Below are positions 37,353-48,900 of a DNA stretch of 64,000 nucleotides, one piece after another (the stretch's first letter is position 1; every line of letters starts with the position of its first letter). The notes beneath the pieces were generated by a model. The model worked only from the letters and a program-made list of their open reading frames with translations, was not told the DNA's origin and did not search any database. Source of the stretch: Klebsiella michiganensis. Its GTDB lineage: Bacteria > Pseudomonadota > Gammaproteobacteria > Enterobacterales > Enterobacteriaceae. Where the stretch lies: positions 1 through 64,000 of the forward strand of contig NZ_PRDB01000014.1 in the NCBI RefSeq assembly GCF_002925905.1. Reading direction: 5' to 3'. Made by a program: the position numbers and the translations under genes.

Positions 37353-38789
37353 GTGAAGCGACTCTCCCTTTTCCCCCGTTCGCTGCGCCAGTTGGTCACG
37401 CTATCCTTCGTGCTGATCCTGCTGCCGCTGCTGGTGCTGGCATGGCAGGCGTGGCAAAGCCTCAACGCGCTGAGCGCGCAGGCGGCGCATATCAACCGTA
37501 CTACCCTTATCGACGCCCGCCGCAGCGAAGCGATGATTAACGCATCGCTGGAGATGGAACGTAGCTACCGTCAGTACTGCGTGCTGGACGATCCGACGCT
37601 GGCGCGGGTCTACCAGAATCAGCGCCAACGCTACAGCGAAATGCTTGATGCTCACGCGGGCGTCCTGCCCGATGAGAAAATCTGGCAGGCGCTGCGTCAG
37701 GATCTCGACGATCTGGCCGAGCTACAGTGTAAAAATAGCGGTCCGGCGGCGAAGTCAGCCGCCAGCCTGGAAGCGTTTGCCTCGGCCAATAGCGACATGG
37801 TGCAGGCAACCCGAACGGTGGTCTATTCGCGCGGGCAGCAGCTGCAGCAGGAAATCGCCGAGCGCGGGCAGTTCTTCGGCTGGCAGGCGCTGGTGCTGTT
37901 CCTGCTCAGCCTGGCGCTGGTGCTGCTGTTCACCCGCATGATTATCGGCCCGGTGAAGGGCATTGAGAGAATGATCAACCGACTGGGGGAGGGGAAGTCG
38001 CTGGACGACGCCGCGCTGTTTACCGGTCCGCGCGAGCTGCGCTCCGTCGGTAAACGCATTATCTGGCTGAGCGAACGCCTTGCCTGGCTGGAATCCCAGC
38101 GTCATCAGTTCCTGCGCCATCTTTCCCATGAGCTGAAAACGCCGCTGGCCAGCATGCGCGAAGGGACGGAACTGCTTGCCGACCGGGTGGCCGGGCCGCT
38201 GACGCCCGAGCAGCAGGAGATCGTTGAAATTCTCGATAACAGCAGCCGCAACCTGCAAAAGCTGATCGAGCAGCTGCTGGATTACAACCGTAAACAGGCC
38301 GATGGCCCGATTGCGCGCGAGACGGTAAACCTGGCCGAACTGGTGGAAAATGTGGTTTCTGCCCATAGCCTGCCGGCAAGAGCTAAAATGATGCATACCG
38401 AACTGTTGCTCAGCGAGCGTTTATGCGAAGCGGAGCCCGCTCTGCTGGTGAGCGTCCTGGATAATCTCTACTCCAATGCGGTGCACTATGGTGCTGAATC
38501 CGGTAACATTCGCATTCATAGCTATCGGCACGGCGAGCAGGTGCGCATTGACGTCATTAACGACGGCGAGCCGATCCCGCCCGCAGAGAGAAACATGATT
38601 TTTGAGCCTTTTTATCAGGGAAGCCACCAGCGTAAAGGGGCGGTAAAAGGCAGCGGTCTGGGGCTGAGCATTGCCCGCGACTGCGTACGGCAAATGCAGG
38701 GCGAGCTGAGCCTGGTTGATGATAAATCAGGGCTAATCTGTTTTCGTATCACGCTCCCCGTCGCCGAGTCTGGACAAAATAACGTATAA
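37353..38789 (+). CDS. glrK: two-component sensor histidine kinase GlrK (QseE)
   Basis: A 478-residue inner-membrane kinase. The first membrane helix is LVTLSFVLILLPLLVLAW (about 14-31), then a periplasmic helical sensor region, a second helix LVLFLLSLALVLLF (about 180-193), a HAMP linker, the dimerisation domain with phospho-acceptor His259 (LSHELKTPLASM), and the ATPase domain with N box LDNLYSNAVHYG and G box GSGLGLSIARD. GTG 37353 (MKRLSLFPRSLRQ) aligns with the E. coli start; ATG 37335 is an alternative adding 6 residues. It phosphorylates GlrR. First gene of glrK-qseG-glrR. Confidence 0.94.
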   Translation: MKRLSLFPRSLRQLVTLSFVLILLPLLVLAWQAWQSLNALSAQAAHINRTTLIDARRSEAMINASLEMERSYRQYCVLDDPTLARVYQNQRQRYSEMLDAHAGVLPDEKIWQALRQDLDDLAELQCKNSGPAAKSAASLEAFASANSDMVQATRTVVYSRGQQLQQEIAERGQFFGWQALVLFLLSLALVLLFTRMIIGPVKGIERMINRLGEGKSLDDAALFTGPRELRSVGKRIIWLSERLAWLESQRHQFLRHLSHELKTPLASMREGTELLADRVAGPLTPEQQEIVEILDNSSRNLQKLIEQLLDYNRKQADGPIARETVNLAELVENVVSAHSLPARAKMMHTELLLSERLCEAEPALLVSVLDNLYSNAVHYGAESGNIRIHSYRHGEQVRIDVINDGEPIPPAERNMIFEPFYQGSHQRKGAVKGSGLGLSIARDCVRQMQGELSLVDDKSGLICFRITLPVAESGQNNV

Positions 38790-38802
38790 CTATCGGGTGA
38801 AT

Positions 38803-39507
38803 ATGTCCCACTTCTTCGCACTTGTCCGTCCCCTCAGGGGATGGCTGCTGTCAGGCATGTCCTGCCTGGCGCTGGCGGGATGTTCCGCCTCTACATCACC
38901 ACACGCCGCGGATGGCAAAACGCTCTCCGCGCTGCCGCAGCATCAGGTCGCCGATTTTCTTTCGGTGGAGTGCGCCGACATCTGGAGCCTGCAAAGCGAG
39001 GCCAGTGATAAAAACCCGCTTTACTGGCTGCGGGGAATTGACTGCGCGGATCGCCTTGCTCCGGTACAGGCGCGGGCTGAAGCCCGGCAGCACGATGCCA
39101 ACAGCTGGCAGGATGCCTTTAAACGCGGCATTTTACTGGCCGATGCCAAAATTACGCCCAACGAACGTCGCGATCTGGTGGCCAGTCTGGATGCCTTCAG
39201 CCCGCAAATCGCCGCCCAGGTTCGCCCGCTTTATCAGCTCTGGCGCGATGCCCAGGGCCGGCAGCTTCAGCTGATTGAGGAGCGCTCTCGCTACGCCAAA
39301 TTGCAGCAGTCAAGCGATGCGGAGCTGGAGACGCTGCGTCAGCAGGAAATTGAACTTCGCAGTCAGCTCGAACTGACGACCCGCAAGCTGGAGAATCTCA
39401 CCGACATCGAGCGCCAGCTCTCCAGCCGTAAACCCGGCGGGAACTTCAGCCCGGACGCCGGGCACGGCGGCGAGAAGGTCCCGGAGGTGATTCATGACGA
39501 TCCGTAA
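38803..39507 (+). CDS. qseG: QseG, outer-membrane lipoprotein of the GlrKR system
   Basis: A 234-residue lipoprotein. A signal sequence ends in LALAGC (lipobox). The mature part has the cysteine-containing segments VECADIW and GIDCADRL, then a long coiled-coil region (about 155-210: EERSRYAKLQQSSDAELETLR...). In E. coli QseG interacts with the GlrK sensor in the periplasm and is needed for its signalling. ATG 38803 is preferred over the in-frame GTG 38797 on ribosome-site spacing. The 3' end overlaps glrR by 14 bp. Confidence 0.9.
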   Translation: MSHFFALVRPLRGWLLSGMSCLALAGCSASTSPHAADGKTLSALPQHQVADFLSVECADIWSLQSEASDKNPLYWLRGIDCADRLAPVQARAEARQHDANSWQDAFKRGILLADAKITPNERRDLVASLDAFSPQIAAQVRPLYQLWRDAQGRQLQLIEERSRYAKLQQSSDAELETLRQQEIELRSQLELTTRKLENLTDIERQLSSRKPGGNFSPDAGHGGEKVPEVIHDDP

Positions 39508-40831
39508 ACCCGCCCGCCTGCTGCTGGTGGACGACGATCCGGGGCTGCTGAAGCTGCTGGGCATGCGTCTTGTCAGCGAAGGATACAGCGTACTGACCGC
39601 CGAGAGCGGGCCGGAGGCCCTGCGCACCCTGAGCCGCGACAAAGTCGACCTGGTGGTCAGCGACCTGCGGATGGACGAGATGGACGGCCTCCAGCTGTTC
39701 AGCGAAATCCAGAAGGTTCAGCCGGGAATGCCGGTGATCATTCTCACCGCGCACGGTTCCATTCCGGACGCCGTTGCCGCGACCCAGCAGGGCGTATTTA
39801 GCTTTCTCACCAAGCCGGTGGATAAAGACGCTCTGTATAAAGCGATTGATGACGCGCTGGAGCAGAGCGCGCCCACCACCGATGAGCGCTGGCGCCAGGC
39901 GATTGTGACCCGCAGCCCGCTGATGGAGCGTCTGCTGGAGCAGGCCGGGATGGTGGCGCAGTCGGACGTCAGCGTGCTGATTAACGGCCAGAGCGGTACC
40001 GGCAAGGAGATTGTCGCCCAGGCAATTCATAACGCCAGCCCGCGCCGCGATAAACCTTTTGTCGCCATTAACTGCGGCGCGCTTCCCGAGCAGCTGCTGG
40101 AGTCGGAGCTGTTTGGCCACGCCCGCGGCGCTTTTACCGGCGCGGTCAGCAATCGCGAGGGGCTATTCCAGGCCGCAGAAGGCGGGACCCTGTTTCTTGA
40201 TGAAATCGGCGATATGCCGGTGGCGCTGCAGGTTAAACTGCTGCGCGTCCTGCAGGAGCGTAAAGTGCGCCCGCTGGGCAGCAACCGCGATATCGACATT
40301 GATGTGCGGATTATTTCTGCGACCCATCGCGACCTGCCGAAGGCCATGGCGCGCGGCGAGTTTCGCGAAGATCTGTTTTATCGTCTCAACGTGGTGAATC
40401 TGAAAATCCCGCCGCTGGCCGAGCGTACGGAAGATATTCCGCTGCTGGCGAACCATCTGCTGCGCCAGTCCGCCGATCGCCACAAACCCTTTGTTCGCGC
40501 GTTCTCCACCGATGCGATGAAGCGGCTGATGGCCGCCAAATGGCCGGGCAACGTGCGCCAGCTGGTGAACGTGATTGAGCAGTGCGTGGCGCTAACCTCT
40601 TCGCCGGTCATTAGCGACGCCCTGGTGGGGCAGGCGCTGGAGGGAGAAAACACCGCGCTGCCGACCTTTGTCGAGGCGCGGAATCAGTTTGAGCTCAATT
40701 ACCTGCGCAAGCTGCTGCAAATCACTAAAGGCAACGTCACGCATGCGGCGCGGATGGCGGGGCGCAACCGCACCGAATTTTATAAGCTGCTGTCGCGCCA
40801 CGAGCTCGACGCTAACGACTTTAAAGAGTAG
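39494..40831 (+). CDS. glrR: sigma-54-dependent response regulator GlrR (QseF)
   Basis: A 445-residue NtrC-family activator. The receiver domain has the acidic pocket DDD (13-15) and phospho-acceptor Asp57 (VVSDLRMDEMDG). The AAA+ domain has Walker A GQSGTGKE (about 167), the sigma-54-contacting GAFTGA loop and Walker B GGTLFLDEIGD. The C-terminal Fis-type helix-turn-helix is NVTHAARMAGRNRTEFYKLL. Its known target is glmY, whose enhancer sites lie 2.5 kb upstream in this window. Start overlaps qseG, implying translational coupling. Confidence 0.96.
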   Translation: MTIRKPARLLLVDDDPGLLKLLGMRLVSEGYSVLTAESGPEALRTLSRDKVDLVVSDLRMDEMDGLQLFSEIQKVQPGMPVIILTAHGSIPDAVAATQQGVFSFLTKPVDKDALYKAIDDALEQSAPTTDERWRQAIVTRSPLMERLLEQAGMVAQSDVSVLINGQSGTGKEIVAQAIHNASPRRDKPFVAINCGALPEQLLESELFGHARGAFTGAVSNREGLFQAAEGGTLFLDEIGDMPVALQVKLLRVLQERKVRPLGSNRDIDIDVRIISATHRDLPKAMARGEFREDLFYRLNVVNLKIPPLAERTEDIPLLANHLLRQSADRHKPFVRAFSTDAMKRLMAAKWPGNVRQLVNVIEQCVALTSSPVISDALVGQALEGENTALPTFVEARNQFELNYLRKLLQITKGNVTHAARMAGRNRTEFYKLLSRHELDANDFKE

Positions 40832-40884
40832 CTCCGTGTGATGACGCAAGTTATGATACGGTTAGCAACCGGTTACGCGACTAA

Positions 40885-41235
<351 letters not shown>

Positions 41236-41250
41236 GCTGACAAACCGAAT

Positions 41251-41276
41251 GGCGGCCCGATAATTTCCGGGCCGCC
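41251..41276. terminator. hairpin between convergent glnB and hmp
   Basis: A 9-bp stem, GGCGGCCCG / CGGGCCGCC, with an 8-nt loop lies in the 58-bp gap. It lacks a clear T tract on either strand, so rho-independent termination is only moderately likely. Confidence 0.55.
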
Positions 41277-41293
41277 TGCATCCATCGCTCTGT

Positions 41294-42484
41294 TTACAGC
41301 ACCTTGTGCGGGCCGAAGCACTCGTAATGAATGTTGCCGCTGCTCACGCCCAGATCTACCAGCTGCTTCGCGGCAAACTGCATAAACGCCACCGGGCCGC
41401 AGAGATAGAACTGCATCTGCGGGTCGCCGATCTTGTCGGCCAGGGCCGCTAAATCCATCAAACCTTCGCTGTCAAACGCGCCGGCGTCACGGTCCGCTTC
41501 GCTCGGGCTGCGGTACCAGACGTGAGAAGTAAACTTCGGCAGGGTTTCACCCAGCGCTTTCACTTCCTCCGCGAAGGCGTGCACGTCGCCATTCTCTGCC
41601 GCGTGGAACCAGTTCACCTGCGCCGGATGCTGTGCTTTTGCCAGCGTGTCCAGCATCGCCAGCATCGGCGTCTGACCGACGCCGCCGGAGAGCAGCGTGA
41701 CCGGCGTTTCCGGCGCCACGTTGAGGAAAAAATCGCCGGCCGGCGCGGCCAGGTAAATCACGTCGCCTTCTTTCGCAGAATCATGCAGCCAGTTTGAAAC
41801 CTGGCCGCCGTTTTCACGCTTAACCGCAATGCGATAGCCTTTGCCGTCGGGTTTGCGGGTCAAAGAGTACTGACGAATTTCCTGATGCGGAAAGCCTTCC
41901 GGCTTCAGCCAGACCGCCAGGTACTGGCCCGGATGGTATTCAGCGACCGCGCCGCCGTCGACCGGCTCAAACTCAAAGCTGGTAATCAGCGCGCTGCGCG
42001 GCGTTTTTCTGACGATGCGGAACGCGCGGGTGCCTTCCCAGCCGCCGGTTTTACTGGCGCTTTCGCTGTAGATTTGCGCTTCACGATTAATAAAGACGTT
42101 GGCCAGCACGCCGTAGGCCTTGCCCCAGGCATCCAGCACTTCCTGACCCGGGCTGAACATCTCGTCAAGGGTGGCCAGCAGGTGGGTGCCGACAATATTG
42201 TACTGCTCGGGCTGGATCTGGAAGCTGGTGTGCTTCTGGGCGATTTTTTCCACCGCCGGCAGCAGGGCGGACAGGTTCTCAAGATTGCTGGCATAGGCGG
42301 CAATGGCGTTGAACAGCGCCTCGCGCTGGTCGCCGTTGCGCTGATTACTCATATTAAAGATTTCTTTGAGTTCGGGATTATGAGCAAACATGCGGTCGTA
42401 AAAATGGGCGGTCAGTTTCGGACCGGTTTCAACCAGCAGAGGGATGGTGGCTTTCACCGTAGCGATGGTTTGCGCGTCGAGCAT
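41294..42484 (-). CDS. hmp: flavohaemoglobin / nitric oxide dioxygenase Hmp
   Basis: A 396-residue protein, same length as E. coli Hmp, that oxidises nitric oxide to nitrate with O2 and NAD(P)H. The globin domain (1-138) has the proximal haem ligand His85 and Tyr29. An FAD-binding domain follows ([21 protein letters not shown]), then the NAD(P)H domain ([24 protein letters not shown]) ending in the invariant HYECFGPH. An NsrR operator lies just upstream. It is divergent from glyA, as in E. coli. Confidence 0.97.
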   Translation of the reverse strand: MLDAQTIATVKATIPLLVETGPKLTAHFYDRMFAHNPELKEIFNMSNQRNGDQREALFNAIAAYASNLENLSALLPAVEKIAQKHTSFQIQPEQYNIVGTHLLATLDEMFSPGQEVLDAWGKAYGVLANVFINREAQIYSESASKTGGWEGTRAFRIVRKTPRSALITSFEFEPVDGGAVAEYHPGQYLAVWLKPEGFPHQEIRQYSLTRKPDGKGYRIAVKRENGGQVSNWLHDSAKEGDVIYLAAPAGDFFLNVAPETPVTLLSGGVGQTPMLAMLDTLAKAQHPAQVNWFHAAENGDVHAFAEEVKALGETLPKFTSHVWYRSPSEADRDAGAFDSEGLMDLAALADKIGDPQMQFYLCGPVAFMQFAAKQLVDLGVSSGNIHYECFGPHKVL

Positions 42485-42510
42485 AGCAGCTTCCTTTATA
42501 GGTTATCTTA

Positions 42511-42533
42511 ATGATGCATATTAAATGCATCTT
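42511..42533 (-). promoter_or_regulatory. NsrR operator at hmp
   Basis: On the minus strand AAGATGCATTTA-A-TATGCATCATT is an 11-1-11 palindrome, the form bound by NsrR, the Fe-S nitric-oxide sensor. It ends 27 bp before the hmp start codon. NO-dependent derepression is expected. Confidence 0.85.
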
Positions 42534-42676
42534 ATAAAAATAACCCTGCTTTGTAAATGGTTCTTTAACACTTTGCCGTAAGGCAGTTACAACATGAATT
42601 ATTTGCATCACAAACCTGAAAAGAAATCCGTTGATAATCGAAGGTGCTTTATTGCTCAAAGCCTTGTGTAACGCGG

Positions 42677-42692
42677 AGCCAATCGTTTGCGT
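42677..42692 (+). promoter_or_regulatory. PurR operator at glyA
   Basis: AGCCAATCGTTTGCGT matches the right half of the PurR box (CGTTTGCGT) fully and the left half partly. It lies where E. coli glyA has its PurR site. The promoter is probably CTGTTA-N17-TATACT with TATACT near 42735. MetR sites are expected in this gap but I could not place them with confidence. Confidence 0.65.
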
Positions 42693-42809
42693 AAAATCCT
42701 TTGTCAAGACCTGTTATCGCAGAATGATTCAGTTATACTGTGGGCCGTTGTCCAGGTGGACCGCCTTTTTAGGCCGAAATTTTATTGTTAGCTGAGTCAG
42801 GAGATGCGG

Positions 42810-44063
42810 ATGTTAAAGCGTGAAATGAACATTGCCGATTATGATGCCGAACTGTGGCAGGCTATGGAGCAAGAAAAAGTACGTCAGGAAGAGCACATCG
42901 AACTGATCGCCTCCGAAAACTACACCAGCCCGCGCGTTATGCAGGCGCAGGGCTCTCAGCTGACCAACAAATACGCTGAAGGATATCCGGGCAAGCGCTA
43001 CTACGGCGGCTGTGAATACGTCGATATCGTAGAGCAGCTGGCTATCGATCGCGCCAAAGAGCTGTTCGGCGCTGACTACGCTAACGTGCAGCCGCACTCC
43101 GGCTCCCAGGCTAACTTCGCGGTCTATACTGCACTGCTGCAGCCGGGCGATACCGTTCTGGGTATGAACCTGGCGCAGGGTGGTCACCTGACTCACGGCT
43201 CCCCGGTCAACTTCTCCGGCAAACTGTACAACATCATTCCTTACGGCATCGATGAGTCCGGTAAAATTGACTATGAAGACATGGCTAAGCAGGCTCAGGA
43301 ACATAAACCGAAGATGATTATCGGTGGTTTCTCCGCTTATTCCGGCGTGGTTGACTGGGCAAAAATGCGCGAAATCGCTGACAGCATCGGCGCATACCTG
43401 TTCGTCGACATGGCCCACGTTGCCGGTCTGATCGCCGCTGGCGTTTATCCGAACCCGGTTCCGCATGCTCACGTCGTGACCACAACTACCCACAAGACCC
43501 TGGCCGGTCCGCGCGGCGGCCTGATCCTGGCGAAAGGCGGCAGCGAAGAGCTGTACAAAAAACTGAACTCTGCCGTATTCCCGAGCGCCCAGGGCGGCCC
43601 GCTGATGCACGTTATCGCGGCGAAAGCCGTTGCGCTGAAAGAAGCGATGGAGCCGGAGTTCAAAGTTTACCAGCAGCAGGTAGCGAAAAACGCGAAGGCA
43701 ATGGTAGAAGTGTTCCTGAACCGCGGCTACAAAGTGGTTTCCGGCGGCACTGAAAATCACCTGTTCCTGCTGGATCTGGTCGATAAAAACCTGACCGGTA
43801 AAGAAGCGGACGCTGCGCTGGGCCGTGCTAACATCACCGTCAACAAAAACAGCGTGCCGAACGATCCGAAGAGCCCGTTTGTGACCTCCGGCATCCGTAT
43901 CGGTTCTCCGGCAGTCACCCGTCGCGGCTTTAAAGAAGCGGAAGTGAAAGAGCTGGCCGGCTGGATGTGCGACGTGCTGGACAACATCAATGACGAAGCG
44001 GTCATTGAGCGCGTGAAGGGTAAAGTGCTGGATATCTGCGCACGCTTCCCGGTTTATGCGTAA
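42810..44063 (+). CDS. glyA: serine hydroxymethyltransferase GlyA
   Basis: A 417-residue PLP enzyme that converts serine plus tetrahydrofolate to glycine plus 5,10-methylene-THF, the main one-carbon source. The PLP lysine lies in [14 protein letters not shown] (about Lys229), with [10 protein letters not shown] near the N-terminus. ATG 42810 is chosen: AGGAG is 6 bp before it and the length equals E. coli. The ATG at 42804 would sit directly on the ribosome site. Codon use is typical of a highly expressed gene. Confidence 0.97.
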   Translation: MLKREMNIADYDAELWQAMEQEKVRQEEHIELIASENYTSPRVMQAQGSQLTNKYAEGYPGKRYYGGCEYVDIVEQLAIDRAKELFGADYANVQPHSGSQANFAVYTALLQPGDTVLGMNLAQGGHLTHGSPVNFSGKLYNIIPYGIDESGKIDYEDMAKQAQEHKPKMIIGGFSAYSGVVDWAKMREIADSIGAYLFVDMAHVAGLIAAGVYPNPVPHAHVVTTTTHKTLAGPRGGLILAKGGSEELYKKLNSAVFPSAQGGPLMHVIAAKAVALKEAMEPEFKVYQQQVAKNAKAMVEVFLNRGYKVVSGGTENHLFLLDLVDKNLTGKEADAALGRANITVNKNSVPNDPKSPFVTSGIRIGSPAVTRRGFKEAEVKELAGWMCDVLDNINDEAVIERVKGKVLDICARFPVYA

Positions 44064-44079
44064 GCGTTAGCGTTGACAT

Positions 44080-44107
44080 AAAAAAGGCCGCTGATGCGGC
44101 CTTTTTT
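44080..44107. terminator. bidirectional terminator between glyA and yphA
   Basis: AAAAAAGGCCGC / GCGGCCTTTTTT hairpin with a TGAT loop. A and T tracts on both sides make it functional for both convergent genes. Confidence 0.92.
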
Positions 44108-44118
44108 GCGTCTGTTGA

Positions 44119-44541
44119 TTAGCGGCGGTCGAGCGAAATCGCCCCGGGACCGGTTATCGCCAGCAGCAGGAAGGCACCGGCAATACTGATGTTTTTCCAG
44201 AAGTTAATCATGTTCGGCAGAAGCGCATCGCCGGTCATATCCCAGTAGTGATGGCCAATCACCGCGGTACCGAGGGTATAAAAAATAAAGATCACCGCCA
44301 GCGGGCGGGTGAAAAAGCCCAGCACAATTAAAATGGCCGCCGGCACTTCCATAATAATGGCAATGATGGCCGCAAGCGTTGGCATCGGCGCGCCGGAGGA
44401 GGCCATGTACTGCACCGTGCCGCTAAAGCCGAGCAGCTTGGGATAGCCGAAAAGAATAAACAGCACCACCACCGCGATACGCGCAATCAGCAGCAGCAGA
44501 GAGCGGGAGGAGCCAAAGTCAAAATAGCGTAGAGTGTTCAT
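44119..44541 (-). CDS. yphA: DoxX family inner-membrane protein YphA
   Basis: A 140-residue protein with four predicted membrane helices (about 14-32, 48-70, 74-92, 112-130). It matches E. coli YphA through [30 protein letters not shown] and the C-terminal [10 protein letters not shown]. The DoxX family is of uncertain function, sometimes linked to quinone or sulfur redox. ATG 44541 gives the E. coli length; the open frame to 44586 is not supported. Confidence 0.9.
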   Translation of the reverse strand: MNTLRYFDFGSSRSLLLLIARIAVVVLFILFGYPKLLGFSGTVQYMASSGAPMPTLAAIIAIIMEVPAAILIVLGFFTRPLAVIFIFYTLGTAVIGHHYWDMTGDALLPNMINFWKNISIAGAFLLLAITGPGAISLDRR

Positions 44542-44614
44542 AATCAGCTCGTTATGAGAGACGTGTGATTTAAACGTAATACACAAATTTGCGCTCCGCC
44601 ATGTCCTCTGACGA

Positions 44615-45811
44615 TTAACGCAGCGTTTGCAGCTGTTCCTCCACGTACAGATAACCGATCCCCATCAGCTGCTGGGCGCGGGTCAGTTTGCCAAAGCCGA
44701 TTTGAGTGGCGTGCGCTCGCGGCGTATCGCCGTGGTCAAAGGGATTAAAGCCGGTTTGTTTAACGATACTTTCCAGCCATTGTTCGCCAAAGGCGCAGCT
44801 GCGTCCGTATAGCCAGATTTGATTAATATTCAAAATATTTAAGAAATTATAAAGGCTTAAGCCAATGGCGTTGGCCGCGCTATCAACCCATGCGCGAATA
44901 TGCACGTCTCCCTGTTCCCAGGCTTCAATGAGCGATGCCGTGGTTAATTGCTCGGGAGAGCGCTGCGCTTCCGGCTGCGTTTTGAGCCACATCCGCGCCT
45001 GCTTTTTCAACGCGCTGAGGGACGCTACGGTTTCGAGGCAACCGTATCTCCCGCAGTCGCAGGCCTTGCCGTCAGGATTCACAATCGTGTGTCCTATCTG
45101 CCCGCTGCCGTAGAGGCTTCCTCGATAAATCTGATCGTTAATCACAAATGACGAGCCGATACCGTAATCGACGTTAATCACGCAAAAATCCGGCTGTATA
45201 CCCTGATGCTGCCACTTCTCCGCCAGCGCCAGCATCACGCAGTCATTATCCACCCGCACCTGCACGCCGAGCTGTTCCTCCAGCAGATACTTTATTTCAA
45301 TCGGCGTTTTCCAGCGCGCCTGGGGCATGGTTTGTGACACCCCGGTTACCGGATCAACCTGCCCATGAACGCCAAGCGCGAGATTGATGCTGTGCTGCGG
45401 GTAGCGGCGGTGTATACGTCGCCAGCATTCCACGATGGCTTCCAGAAGGGCCTGCGGCGTGGGGGCATCGATGGGCAAATGCTGGTGGCCGTCAACCGCC
45501 AGCAGTCGGGCATCGGCAAGCTGATACTCAATGCTGGTCGGCGTGATATTCATGCATAGCGTCCAGGCACCGTGTTCGGGGATCTGGTAGCTTCCGCTGT
45601 TCACGCCGCGCTTGCTCATTTTTTCCGTGGAATGGCCGATCAATCCCTCGCTAAGCAGTTCGGCAAGAATGTTGCTCACAGCCGGAATAGAGAGCCCGGT
45701 GAGCTGGGAAAGCTGGGATTTACTGAGCTGTTTCTCCCGCCAGAGGTGGGAGAGAAAAATAGATTTGTTGGCCTGCCTGACCCGGGCGTTATTCAAACCG
45801 GTGCGCTGCAT
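44615..45811 (-). CDS. yphH: ROK-family transcriptional repressor YphH
   Basis: A 398-residue NagC/XylR-type regulator. The N-terminal winged helix carries [29 protein letters not shown] (about 27-55). The ROK sugar-kinase-like domain has [13 protein letters not shown], the glycine block [12 protein letters not shown] and the zinc motif [10 protein letters not shown] (about 247-256). The sugar ligand is unknown. It is divergent from yphG, and by family precedent represses the sugar genes to its right. It aligns along its whole length with E. coli YphH. Confidence 0.93.
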   Translation of the reverse strand: MQRTGLNNARVRQANKSIFLSHLWREKQLSKSQLSQLTGLSIPAVSNILAELLSEGLIGHSTEKMSKRGVNSGSYQIPEHGAWTLCMNITPTSIEYQLADARLLAVDGHQHLPIDAPTPQALLEAIVECWRRIHRRYPQHSINLALGVHGQVDPVTGVSQTMPQARWKTPIEIKYLLEEQLGVQVRVDNDCVMLALAEKWQHQGIQPDFCVINVDYGIGSSFVINDQIYRGSLYGSGQIGHTIVNPDGKACDCGRYGCLETVASLSALKKQARMWLKTQPEAQRSPEQLTTASLIEAWEQGDVHIRAWVDSAANAIGLSLYNFLNILNINQIWLYGRSCAFGEQWLESIVKQTGFNPFDHGDTPRAHATQIGFGKLTRAQQLMGIGYLYVEEQLQTLR

Positions 45812-45852
45812 ACACTTAACTCCCTTAACTATATTGCGTGAGCGTTGCGCAT

Positions 45853-45865
45853 TTTAGCAGCTAAA
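45853..45865. promoter_or_regulatory. candidate operator in the yphH-yphG divergent promoter region
   Basis: TTTAGC-A-GCTAAA, a perfect 6-1-6 inverted repeat, lies centrally in the 112-bp gap. ROK repressors bind AT-rich palindromes of this kind, so it is the best YphH operator candidate. Assignment is by inference. Confidence 0.45.
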
Positions 45866-45923
45866 TGGCGATATAAACTCCTCTCATAGCAAGTTTTACT
45901 TTATTTCGTTTAGTGGAGGCGTC

Positions 45924-48900
45924 ATGTACGGTTCGGTTAAGGTCTGGCAGGAAACAATTACATTACCTACGTGGACGACGGGGGCGGAGGATCCGAACCC
46001 CATGTTTCTGGAAAAGCGCGTTTATCAGGGTTCCTCCGGCAACGTCTATCCCTACGGCGTGATAGATACCCTGACCGGCGAGCGTGAAATGCGCGATTAT
46101 CAGGCAGTATGGATGGAGAATGATTTCATTCGTATCATGCTGCTGCCGGAGCTCGGCGGACGTATTCACCGGGCGTATGACAAAGTCAAACAGCGCGATT
46201 TCGTCTATTACAATGAAGTCGTTAAGCCCGCCCTGGTAGGGCTACTGGGGCCCTGGATCTCCGGCGGTATCGAGTTCAACTGGCCGCAGCATCACCGCCC
46301 GACGACCTTTATGCCGGTCGATTTTTCGATCCAGCGCGGGGAAAACGGCGTGCAGACCGTATGGATGGGGGAAGCGGAGCCCATGCGCGGTTTGCAGGTC
46401 ATGACCGGGTTTACTCTCTATCCTGACCGCGCGCTGATTGAAATTACCGGTAAGGTTTTTAATGGTAACGCAACGCCGCGTCATTTCCTGTGGTGGGCCA
46501 ACCCGGCGGTCAAAGGCGGCGATGCTCACCAGAGCGTGTTTCCACCCGACGTCACCGCCGTATTCGATCACGGCAAGCGCGATGTTTCCGCTTTTCCCAT
46601 CGCCACCGGCACCTACTACAAAGTGGACTATTCTGCGGGCGTCGATATCTCCCGTTATAAAAACGTTCCGGTACCCACCTCGTATATGGCGGAGAAATCG
46701 GACTACGACTTTGTCGGCGCTTATCACCACGACGAGCGCGGTGGGCTGCTGCATGTTGCCGACCATCACGTCTCGCCGGGCAAAAAACAGTGGAGCTGGG
46801 GCTATGGCGACTTTGGCCAGGCGTGGGACCGCAATCTGACCGACGAAAATGGCCCCTATATCGAGTTGATGACCGGCGTCTACACCGATAACCAGCCTGA
46901 CTTTACCTGGCTTGCGCCTTATGAAGAGAAGGTGTTTGTGCAAAACTTCCTTCCCTATAGCGAGCTGGGGATGGTGCAAAATGCCAATACGCAGCTGGCG
47001 CTGAAGCTGGTTCGTGAGACGGAGCAGCTGCAGCTCGGCGTTTACGCCATTGCGCCGCTGGAAAATATTGTTGTTGAACTCAGCGCGGAAAAGCAGCCGC
47101 TGTATGAAACTCAGCTTACGCTGAAGCCCGGCGAGAGCTGGCAGCATACGCTGCCGGAAAATGACGCCCGGCGCTTAACCATTAAGGTGAAAACCGCAGA
47201 CAACCAGCCGCTGCTGGATTATCAGGAACATATTACTCAGCAGACGCCCCTGCCCGAACCTGCCTGCGCGCCGGCGATGCCGGAAGAGATTCACAACGGC
47301 GATGAGCTCTATTTTATCGGCCAGCATCTTGAACAATACAATCATGCAAGCCGCTGTGCCGCGGATTACTATCGCCGGGCGATAGCCCTCGATCCGCAGG
47401 ATTACCGCAATAATGTTGCCCTCGGGACGCTGGCGTTTAATTGCGCCGACTGGGGGCTGGCGGAGCAATGTGCCCGGGCCGCGCTACTTCGCGCCCATCG
47501 TCTGAATAAAAATCCGCGCGATGGCGAAGCCAGCATGCTGCTTGGCAGCGCGCTGGAAAGGCAGGGCGATGAAGCTGGAGCATGGGATTGCTATTACAAA
47601 GCGTCCTGGAGCGGTAACTGCCGCGATGCCGCCTGGTGGGCGCTGGCAAGGCTGGCGATGAAGCGTGGCGATACCGCCGACGCGCTGGAAAAGGTCAACA
47701 CCAGCCTGCAGTTTAACGCCAGCAACCATCTGGCTATGGGGCTGAAAGCGCTGGCGTTAGCGAACAGCGGGCGGACGAAAGAGGCACAGGCGTATATTGT
47801 CGTCTGCCTCGAACAATACCCGTTGAGCTATCCGCTGCACTGCGCGCGCTGGATGATTGCGCCGGGCGATGAGTCGCGCGCGGGCCTGCTGCGCGTAACG
47901 GGGCGCAGAGGGATCAACGGCAGCCTGCTGGCGGGCTGGCTGCTCTCCATCGGTCAGAAGCAGGCGGCGAAGGAGGTGCTTGAGGTTCTGGATTGCCAGG
48001 AGGCGCTGCCGATGCTGTGGCGCGCCTCGTTAAGCGATGATGCGAATAAACGGCAACGGTTAATTGCCGAAGCCGAGCGCTGCCATGCACGAAAAGTGCG
48101 TTTCCCCAATACGCTCGATGAAGTCCAGATGCTGCAAACCCTGAGCGATAGCGCTTTTGCCCGCTATCTGCTCGGTTGCTTCTGGTACAGCAAACGTCGC
48201 TATGAAGAGGCGGTAAGCTGCTGGCGCGAGACGCTGGAAAAATCTCCCGACTATGCGCCCGCTCATCGTCTGCTGGGGGTCTACGCCTGGAACAAACAAC
48301 AGGATGCCGCGCAGGCGCTGGCTTATCTGCAGCGGGCCGTAGAGCTTGAGCCCGAAAACGCGCGCTTCCTCTTTGAGCTTGATTTCCTGAAAAAATCACT
48401 GGGTACGCCGGTAAACGAACGACTGGAAACGCTGGCGGCGCGCAAAGCGGTGGTGCTGAAACGGGATGACCTGACCGCTGAGCTGTTAAGCCTGTGGAAC
48501 GCGGCCGGCCATTATGCCGATGCCGCCGCTATTCTCGGTACGCGCGTATTTCATCCCTGGGAAGGCGGGGAGGGGAAAGTTACCGGCCAGTATTTGCTCA
48601 ATCAGCTCCATCGCGCTTTACAGTTGATCGAACGTAAGGCGTTCACGCAGGCCGCTCGCTGCCTGAATGAAGCGTTACGCTATCCCGATAACCTGGGAGA
48701 GGGGCGGCTGCCCGGGCAGACGGACAACGATATCTGGTATTTGCTGGGCTATTGCGCGGAACAGACTGGGGATGCGCATCGGGCAGCGGAATATTACCAG
48801 CTTGCCCTGCAAGGGGGCTCAACGCTGGACGCCGGGCGTTACTACAACGATCAGCCCGCCGATTACCTTTTCTGGCAGGGCATCGCGCTGCGTAAGAGCG